NCBI GenBank assembly: GCA_020352215.1
Contig: CP070675.1
Coordinates: 4,508,810 to 4,549,329, forward strand
Direction of reading: 5' to 3'
Origin: Phycisphaerales bacterium
Lineage (GTDB): Bacteria > Planctomycetota > Phycisphaerae > Sedimentisphaerales > Anaerobacaceae
Length of the DNA: 40,520 bases
Position numbers and translations under genes: made by a program. Positions 35,756 through 40,520 of this stretch are shown here, piece by piece. Each line of letters opens with the position of its first letter. The stretch's first letter is position 1. Below the pieces are notes generated by a model that was not told the DNA's origin, ran no database searches, and saw only the letters and a program-made list of their open reading frames with translations.

Positions 35756-36436
35756 TCACAGAGTTCTGCGTCTTCGGAGCCAGCCGACAAGGCTTACCCC
35801 GATGCTGCCCAGCAACATCGCACCGGGGGCCGGAATGACGGGGCTGGCTCGTCCGAAATGGATGTTGTCGATCCCGGCAGTATCAGCTCCGGGTGCATAT
35901 TCGAGCCGGACGATCTGGCCCGACGTGGCGACCAGGCCAAAATAGCTTGGCGAGGTGTCGGTCGGCGTCGTGGTTTCCACGTAACCGGCGCCGTCACCAT
36001 CGACAAGGCTTATGGTAATTGTTGCCCCGGTAACCCAGGATATAACGTCAGATCCCACCGCGGTAACACCGGGGGCAAAATCCACGATGAGCGGCGTACC
36101 TATGTAATTGGCAAACAGCGAATCGGTGACAATCGCAGGCGAAAAACCGGCAGGCGCGATGTACAGATCGTCCGCATATCCGTTTGTGGAGCTAAAGACC
36201 ACCCCCGGAGGGATATCCCCGGGCGAGATGGGGCCTTGGCTCGTAGTGGTGTCAAGCGTTTGCAGAGTTTCACCGCCAAAACCTTCGAAATCCTCGAAGG
36301 CCAGTCCTGCGCCGCCGCCGGCCGCTGCCAGGAAGGAAGCCTGGTCCGCATAGGTAGTATACGTGACCGCCGCTTCGACCCTGGGCACAATCAGGGCCAG
36401 GCCAACACATGCATAAACAACGAGTAACTTCTTCAC
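35756..36436 (-). CDS. secreted protein with sorting tag
   Basis: The start is GTG at 36436 with AAGGAGGAG at good spacing. The 226-aa product has a signal peptide (to about residue 22), TYADQASFLAAAGGGAGLAFEDFEGF (a pattern common in PEP-CTERM beta-sandwich domains) and a lectin-like core ending VRLEYAPGADTAGIDNIHFGRA. The tag is [27 protein letters not shown]. The DNA of its last 80 bases is nearly the same as that of the gene at 36537, pointing to duplication or conversion of the tag region. Confidence 0.8.
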   Translation of the reverse strand: MKKLLVVYACVGLALIVPRVEAAVTYTTYADQASFLAAAGGGAGLAFEDFEGFGGETLQTLDTTTSQGPISPGDIPPGVVFSSTNGYADDLYIAPAGFSPAIVTDSLFANYIGTPLIVDFAPGVTAVGSDVISWVTGATITISLVDGDGAGYVETTTPTDTSPSYFGLVATSGQIVRLEYAPGADTAGIDNIHFGRASPVIPAPGAMLLGSIGVSLVGWLRRRRTL

Positions 36437-36495
36437 CTATCTCCTCCTTTCGAATAGGGCGCTGGGGCCCACAATATCCTCAATGTAAACCTTCC

Positions 36496-36515
36496 GGGCG
36501 GGCAACGGCCCGCCC
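36496..36515 (-). terminator. hairpin after the protease-like gene
   Basis: GGGCGGGC (36496-36503) and GCCCGCCC (36508-36515) form a perfect 8-bp stem with a 4-nt loop, 21 bp after the stop. It differs in sequence from the AAGGGCTG family and has no strong U tract, so part of the transcription may continue into the 36436 gene. Confidence 0.55.
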
Positions 36516-36536
36516 TCTAATTCCACACTTGTGCTT

Positions 36537-37415
36537 TCACAGAGTTCTGTGTCTTCGGAGCCAGCCGACAAGGCTTACCCCGATGCCGCCCAGCAGAATA
36601 GCGCCGGGAGCCGGGATAATCGGGTTGTTTGTGACAATGTGGAAGTTGGCACCGGTGTATCCGGGATGCTCCTGGCCGGTCCCGCCGGGCCCGTATGGGT
36701 CGTTCCACTTGGCATAGTAGCCAATTTGGTGTGTGTAGCGCAGGCCACCCTCAATAGCGTCGGCCCAGGCATCAACCCAGCCTTTGCCCCAGGAGGACTC
36801 ATACCAGTCAGCCGCCCAGGCAGCGAACTTGTTGCCGGACAGGTCCAGCTCGTCGACCATATCGCCGGCAAAGCACTGGCCGAACGCGTAAGACTTCGTG
36901 CCGGCAAGAATGGGATTGGCCCATCCGGCGAATACATCATCCTTGATCTTGTAGTCGGTCCGCGTCGGGTCCCAGGCACAAAGATAACCCGTGTCCTGAG
37001 GGCCGTCCGTGCCGCCGTGATCGAACGACCAGAAATGGAAGCAGTCGTCCCGCGTCAGCCCGTTCTGCAGGGTCCCCATAAGGGTCTGCAAATTCGATAC
37101 GGTGGCAGCCTGAATGTTGCCGCCGGCAGCGACAATCGAACTCCAGTCCGAGTTGACATAGGTCGTACCGCTAACGTGCTGATCCAGGCCGGGATCAGTA
37201 CCGTCGGCGGCCAGAACGTAAACGTTCGCCACCGGATAGCCCAGTGTCCCCGTGTAGACGTTCCAGATCCTGAGCGTCTCCTCATAGTACCGCGACCAGT
37301 TGTTGAGCGGATCAACTCCGCCGCTGAAGATGACGCCGTAGTTTGCCGCCTGCAGCGCACCGCTCGAAGACACTACCAGGCACAACACTGTCAAAACAAT
37401 CCTGTTTGCTCTCAT
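36537..37415 (-). CDS. caspase/legumain-like (C13-type) cysteine protease with sorting tag
   Basis: From the ATG at 37415 the product is 292 aa; the upstream extension to 37541 lies in the leader. The signal peptide is followed by ANYGVIFSGGVDPLNNWSRYYEETLRIWNVYTGTLGYPVANVYVLAADG, as in C13 / caspase-fold hydrolases. The expected dyad is present: H133 in FHFWSFDHGGTDG and C181 in YAFGQCFAGDMVDEL. The end is IIPAPGAILLGGIGVSLVGWLRRHRTL, with one Arg replaced by His. Related fold members cleave after Asp, Asn or Arg, or transamidate. A surface-displayed maturation protease is an inference. GGAAGG precedes the ATG. Confidence 0.8.
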   Translation of the reverse strand: MRANRIVLTVLCLVVSSSGALQAANYGVIFSGGVDPLNNWSRYYEETLRIWNVYTGTLGYPVANVYVLAADGTDPGLDQHVSGTTYVNSDWSSIVAAGGNIQAATVSNLQTLMGTLQNGLTRDDCFHFWSFDHGGTDGPQDTGYLCAWDPTRTDYKIKDDVFAGWANPILAGTKSYAFGQCFAGDMVDELDLSGNKFAAWAADWYESSWGKGWVDAWADAIEGGLRYTHQIGYYAKWNDPYGPGGTGQEHPGYTGANFHIVTNNPIIPAPGAILLGGIGVSLVGWLRRHRTL

Positions 37416-37613
37416 GCTTTCGTCCCTTCCTTCCAAAATGTACTCTTGTGTGACAACAAATACCCTCTGACGGAACCTTGGCGTCAGCGCGCACTGACTA
37501 ACCGCCGCGGCGGCTACGCGCCTGCCGAGGTCGTCTTCCATGGGAATGGTCCTTTGTGCGGGGAAGCCTGAAAAGCAGTACTACTTCCACCACTCCTCCT
37601 TGAACATAGCGGT

Positions 37614-37642
37614 ATTGTACTCAGTCCCCGCAGCGGTGTCAA
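37614..37642 (-). promoter_or_regulatory. array-type promoter D (for the protease-like gene)
   Basis: Minus strand: GCGTTTTTTGTCC, TTGACA (37637-37642), a 17-bp spacer and TACAAT (37614-37619). AAGGAGGAGTGGTGG follows within 15 bases. The leader is about 190 nt. Confidence 0.75.
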
Positions 37643-37736
37643 GGACAAAAAACGCATATTGGGGTGGCATTTTGTGTTCCAGCGCCCGGAATCGAGTGCG
37701 CCGGAGAAGATATCGTGACACGGATCGTCGAATGGC

Positions 37737-37804
37737 AAAAAAAAAGCCCCCGCGCTGCGGAGGGAGAGGAAGCGAGATTGACGCAGGGGCTTGAATGCTC
37801 AATA
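37737..37804 (-). ncRNA. candidate small hairpin RNA, copy 1
   Basis: Minus-strand RNA of about 68 nt. A short 5' end is followed by AAGCCCCTGCG, a 27-nt C/U-rich loop (containing CTTCCTCTCCCTCC), CGCGGGGGCTT and a run of T. The stem is 11 bp with one G-T wobble, ending in a textbook intrinsic terminator. It has its own promoter (37810-37839). No open frame fits inside. The loop can pair with GGAGG-type elements. A second copy is at 27867-27931. Confidence 0.6.
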
Positions 37805-37809
37805 TGGGC

Positions 37810-37839
37810 ATCTTAGCTTTTTTGGGCCGTATGTGTCAA
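37810..37839 (-). promoter_or_regulatory. promoter of the candidate small RNA
   Basis: TTGACA (37834-37839), an 18-bp spacer and TAAGAT (37810-37815) on the minus strand. The start near 37804 is only about 65 nt before the terminator U tract. Confidence 0.55.
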
Positions 37840-37995
37840 GTCCACTTTTGCCCGATCATGGCGTCAAGGGACACATCGCCGACATTGGCAACGCGCAACC
37901 GCCTCCAAATCAATAACTAAGGGACACCGAACGCTGAGAGACAAGCCCAGGAGCGCGCGAAAACCGCTTTAGCGATTCCCGCCGGCAAAAAAAGC

Positions 37996-38020
37996 GGGCT
38001 GTGGGTGAGGCCCACAGCCC
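37996..38020 (-). terminator. intrinsic terminator of the 38050 gene
   Basis: GGGCTGTGGG (37996-38005) and CCCACAGCCC (38011-38020) form a perfect 10-bp stem with a 5-nt loop, followed on the minus strand by GC and seven T. It is 30 bp after the stop and is the clearest terminator in the window. Confidence 0.9.
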
Positions 38021-38049
38021 TCTAAACCTATTGCCCCAGGCACACGATA

Positions 38050-38694
38050 TCACAACATGCTGCGTCTGCGCAGCCAACCGACTAACGCCACTCCTGCGCT
38101 ACCGAGCAATATTGCGCCAGGTGCAGGAGCTGGTTTCGTCTCCAAGACCACGTCATCGAGAAGCATACCGACGTTGTCTCCACCTTGCTTGCTGTATCCT
38201 TCGAAGCTCAGCGTCAAAGTCGAGGCCTGTGAGATATCCAAGTTCACCGAATACGGCGTAAAACCCTGATCGTACGCCAAGCTGTACGCGCTGCTGAACA
38301 GCAGACTCCCATCTGAAACCCCGACTGTCACCATGTCCAGGGCCTCGTGCGGGTACTTGGCGGGATCCCAGAAGCATCCGGCAAGCTGAAAGCTCAGAAT
38401 ATATTTGCCGGGCTCCACAACAATGGGAATTGATGTTATCGCTCCGGCACTCAACGATGAGCCGTCCATATCCACATATAGACCATTGCCGGGCCACCAG
38501 TCATAATCCCCGTTGCCGATCAAGTCCACGCTGGGTACCGACACGGACCACTTCGTGAACGCGCCATAGTCCAGCGCATACGACCCGCCGTTCTCACCGT
38601 CGAAACTATCCGAAAACACGACGCCGGCCCAACTTCCACCTGCGCAGGCCAGCGACAATACTACTGCTAAACAAACTGTTTTTAAGCGTCTCAT
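38050..38694 (-). CDS. tagged secreted protein, paralogue of the 33492 gene
   Basis: The start is the ATG at 38694 (GGGGG seven bases upstream), giving 214 aa. Signal peptide MRRLKTVCLAVVLSLACAGGSWA is followed by GVVFSDSFDGENGGSYALDYGAFTKWSV, DLIGNGDYDWWPGNGLYVDMDGSSLSAG, PGKYILSFQLAGCFWDPAKYPHEALDMVTV and DNVGMLLDDVVLE. The tag is [27 protein letters not shown], a variant with RRRSML in place of RRRRTL. Strong similarity to the 33492 product extends into the upstream leader and promoter, so the whole unit was duplicated. Confidence 0.85.
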   Translation of the reverse strand: MRRLKTVCLAVVLSLACAGGSWAGVVFSDSFDGENGGSYALDYGAFTKWSVSVPSVDLIGNGDYDWWPGNGLYVDMDGSSLSAGAITSIPIVVEPGKYILSFQLAGCFWDPAKYPHEALDMVTVGVSDGSLLFSSAYSLAYDQGFTPYSVNLDISQASTLTLSFEGYSKQGGDNVGMLLDDVVLETKPAPAPGAILLGSAGVALVGWLRRRSML

Positions 38695-38738
38695 AATTGA
38701 GCCCCCTACACTCCGTTGAAAATTGTCTTCATATCTGG

Positions 38739-39008
38739 TCATAGAGTAGTCCCTGAAAACGTTGCACAACTCTTCCTCTTCCTCTTCCGAAGGATCTGCG
38801 CGCAACGACCCTCCAAAACACCGGGAAGGCTGCAAATCGATATCCGGGCTCCCGTCGGCGGCCCGCGCGGACCGAATGCGCTACGAAAACCGGCACAGTT
38901 AGAGAATCTCGCACCTTGAACCTGCGAAGACCTACATCCCCATTTCGGAACTGCACACCAGTACAGCAGAAGCGCATCCATCCGCTTGATCCGTCTGGCT
39001 GATAGCAC
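38739..39008 (-). CDS. possible small ORF upstream of the 38050 gene
   Basis: An 89-codon frame from the GTG at 39008 (AAGGAG eight bases upstream) reads MLSARRIKRMDALLLYWCAVPKWGC ... FGPRGPPTGARISICSLP with a basic tail (LRKRKRKS). It aligns with the 34196-34447 frame over 66 codons without gaps and ends 44 bp before the tagged gene. No signal peptide or known motif is visible. Coding is suggested by frame conservation only. Confidence 0.3.
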   Translation of the reverse strand: MLSARRIKRMDALLLYWCAVPKWGCRSSQVQGARFSNCAGFRSAFGPRGPPTGARISICSLPGVLEGRCAQILRKRKRKSCATFSGTTL

Positions 39009-39115
39009 TTTCCCTTCTCCTTGCGGAACATCCTGGCTATCACAAGTCGTTACTTGGCCACAATGCTGCTGGCCCGTGTCAGGTGGCCTCCTCCTTACGA
39101 TGCACGGGCACGGCT

Positions 39116-39144
39116 CTTCTACCACGGTCTCGAGGGCAGGTCAA
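39116..39144 (-). promoter_or_regulatory. array-type promoter E (for the 38050 gene)
   Basis: Minus strand: GCTGTTTTTTCC, TTGACC (39139-39144), a 17-bp spacer and TAGAAG (39116-39121), then AAGGAGGAGGCC about 19 bases later. A further T run lies upstream. The leader is about 415 nt. Confidence 0.6.
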
Positions 39145-39400
39145 GGAAAAAACAGCCAAGATGACGAAAAAAGTGTGTTTTTTTCGGACCTCGGACGCAG
39201 CCCTGCTTGCAGTAGCCCGTCGCGGGCCCTGGGGGCGCATGGGGCATCGTGGCGGATTGTCGTGGCAAATACGGCCCCGGGGCAACCTCTGGGCGCCGAT
39301 CTCCCGCATTCCCCCTCGGGAGGCATGTGCGCACCCAAGAAGCCAACGGGCTGCGTGCCCGCTTTACCCACATCCCGCTGCCCGAAGCTTAGAGGTTCAA

Positions 39401-39431
39401 GTCCCACCCGCATCTCCCCGACGGGTGGGAC
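39401..39431 (-). terminator. terminator of the 39468 gene
   Basis: GTCCCACCCG (39401-39410) and CGGGTGGGAC (39422-39431) form a perfect 10-bp stem with an 11-nt loop, 36 bp after the stop. Only a short mixed T stretch follows. Confidence 0.65.
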
Positions 39432-39467
39432 TTACGGACAACCGACAAATTCCCCGACCGGCCCTTA

Positions 39468-40520
39468 TCACTCCGGCGGGGCAGGCGGGACAATCGTAAT
39501 CTCGTCCCAGCCCTCGTATAGCACGTCACTTGTCTGATCCGAGGTCTCGTGGACCCTCACGTACGCCCCGCCGTCCTGGAACAGCCCGGGGTCGAGGTTC
39601 TCGGTTTCGATCTTCACGACCAGGTCCAACAGGCCGTCCGCGTTGACGTCCTCCTGGCTGGCGAGATACTTGCTTCCTTTGCCTCGCACAGCTACGCCGC
39701 TGCCGGCAAGAAAGACATTCTCCGGATTGACTTTCTCTGGGGCAGAGAAGTCCGCCGTGGACAAAATCGCCACCGGAACGACGCCGTTCGAGCCCAGATT
39801 GATCGCGTTCGGATAGCTGCCCGGCTTGATGTCAATTGTGATCGCAGCCGGTATCACAGTAACGGTTACCGTGGCGGTGGCATCTGCCTCGCCGTCGGTG
39901 GCCGTATACGTGAACGTGTCGGTCCCGACGAAGTTCGCATTCGGAGTGTATGTTACGGTACCATCGCCATTGTTCGCCACGCTGCCGTTGGTACCTTGCG
40001 TGACAGACTCAACGGTCAGCGGGTCGCCATCGGGGTCGGAATCGTTGCCGAGCACGTCGATAATCACCTCTGTGTTCAGCTCCGTTTCCGCGCTGTCATC
40101 GACCGCTATAGGGGGAGTATTCGTGCCGCCGCCAGGAGCCGCAAGGGTAACCGTTGCGCCAGGGGCACACGAGATCTGCCCCGTGAAAAGCTGTCCTCCA
40201 CCTGAATCGTAAGCAGTCAAGACTGCAACAATAGATAGACTCTCGCCGGGATAGTGCGTTATCGGGTCACCCTCGACCACAAAAGAGGCACCGTAAACGC
40301 TCACGTTAGACTCTAACTGGACTGAGACTGCGTAGTGAGCGGTCCCTCCGTACAGATTCACGTGGCTGCCAGCGTACGCATATACGTATGCGGCTTGCGC
40401 GCCAGCGTCGAAGTTGAGGGTTGCCCCGGGAGACCCCAGCGCACATACATAGACTGATGTTACAGTTCCGTCAAGGTTAAGTATCGTGCCGGCGCCCTCC
40501 ACGAACACTGGCTCGGTCAC
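39468..40520 (-). CDS. C-terminal part of a large secreted adhesin-like protein (start outside window)
   Basis: The frame is open to the window edge, so the visible 350 residues are only the C-terminal part. The first 100 residues are regular strands (VSVYVCALGSPGATLNFDAGAQAAYVYAYAGSHVNLYGG), as in a right-handed beta-helix. Residues about 138-222 form a cadherin-like/VCBS-type Ig domain (AVDDSAETELNTEVIIDVLGNDSDPDGDPLTVESVTQGTNGSVANNGDGTVTYTPNANFVGTDTFTYTATDG). The last 120 residues are a C-terminal module starting ITIDIKPGSYPNAINLGSNGVVPVAILSTADF, with a Ca-binding-like DVNADGLLDL. It lacks the sorting tag. Confidence 0.75.
   Translation of the reverse strand: MTEPVFVEGAGTILNLDGTVTSVYVCALGSPGATLNFDAGAQAAYVYAYAGSHVNLYGGTAHYAVSVQLESNVSVYGASFVVEGDPITHYPGESLSIVAVLTAYDSGGGQLFTGQISCAPGATVTLAAPGGGTNTPPIAVDDSAETELNTEVIIDVLGNDSDPDGDPLTVESVTQGTNGSVANNGDGTVTYTPNANFVGTDTFTYTATDGEADATATVTVTVIPAAITIDIKPGSYPNAINLGSNGVVPVAILSTADFSAPEKVNPENVFLAGSGVAVRGKGSKYLASQEDVNADGLLDLVVKIETENLDPGLFQDGGAYVRVHETSDQTSDVLYEGWDEITIVPPAPPE

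Noticed and set aside
36531..37571. 346-codon plus-strand frame
   Set aside because: It is antisense to the protease-like gene, which has signal peptide, catalytic motifs and sorting tag.
24809..39144. CRISPR array or integron-like attachment sites
   Set aside because: The intergenic repeats are few, long and uneven in spacing, and lie at gene ends. No short direct-repeat/spacer pattern, cas gene or integrase is present.
39391..39431. GGTTCAAGTCC resembling a tRNA T-loop
   Set aside because: No 5' acceptor strand, D-arm or anticodon arm can be placed, and the surrounding bases form a 10-bp terminator hairpin instead.

Overview
The window is a Planctomycetota-type chromosome segment, most likely Phycisphaerae / Sedimentisphaerales-like. 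This is inferred mainly from eight exported proteins that end in the same tag, I-P-A-P-G-A, a hydrophobic stretch, then W-L-R-R-R-R-T-L. The tag is a PEP-CTERM-like, exosortase-type sorting signal in a form I associate with that group. Other pointers are the GLUG/EF-hand secreted fragment, the TMTC-like TPR membrane protein and the many small lipoproteins. No rRNA, tRNA, CRISPR array or insertion sequence was recognised.

Layout. 1-3650: a gene end, a membrane-anchored unknown, a VOC protein, small lipoproteins, a PepSY-like acidic protein and a GH16 glycosidase. 3734-10697: one minus-strand operon, Rrf2/IscR-like regulator, cysK, cysE, nadA, metY, nifU, nifS. It makes cysteine from serine, draws sulfur from it with NifS, builds Fe-S clusters on NifU, and includes quinolinate synthase, itself a 4Fe-4S enzyme; the regulator has three Cys spaced much like IscR. 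10820-18506: a two-domain glycosyltransferase, an entericidin-like lipoprotein, exonuclease III, a BsuPI-plus-autotransporter barrel protein and a TMTC-like membrane TPR protein. 19013-24464: a hybrid PAS histidine kinase, several very small membrane or lipoprotein genes, a CBS-pair protein and a 53-residue coiled coil.

24809-40520 is the most unusual part: an array of secreted genes, nearly all on the minus strand. Eight carry intact sorting tags: a DUF4114 protein, a triple phage-tail-collar protein (plus strand), two beta-propeller-like proteins, two close paralogues of about 215 aa, a domain of unknown type, and a caspase/legumain-like cysteine protease. One further tag is a decayed relic. 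Seven promoters in this array share one architecture: a GTTTTTTCC-like T-rich element abutting a TTGAC(A/C/G) -35 box, a spacer of 17 bp (18 in one case), a -10 box, and a GGAGG(A)G-like element near the expected RNA 5' end, followed by a long leader (about 100 to 760 nt). The stretch between neighbouring genes (3' tag DNA, an AAGGGCTG/CAGCCCTT terminator hairpin, a spacer and the next promoter) recurs as a cassette.

Two short hairpin RNAs with similar sequence (27867-27931 plus, 37737-37804 minus) each lie just upstream of such a promoter. Their C/U-rich loops can pair with the GGAGGAG element. My main hypothesis is that this is a modular surface-protein array with a shared promoter/leader and a linked small-RNA family. 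It rests on reading the sequence alone.
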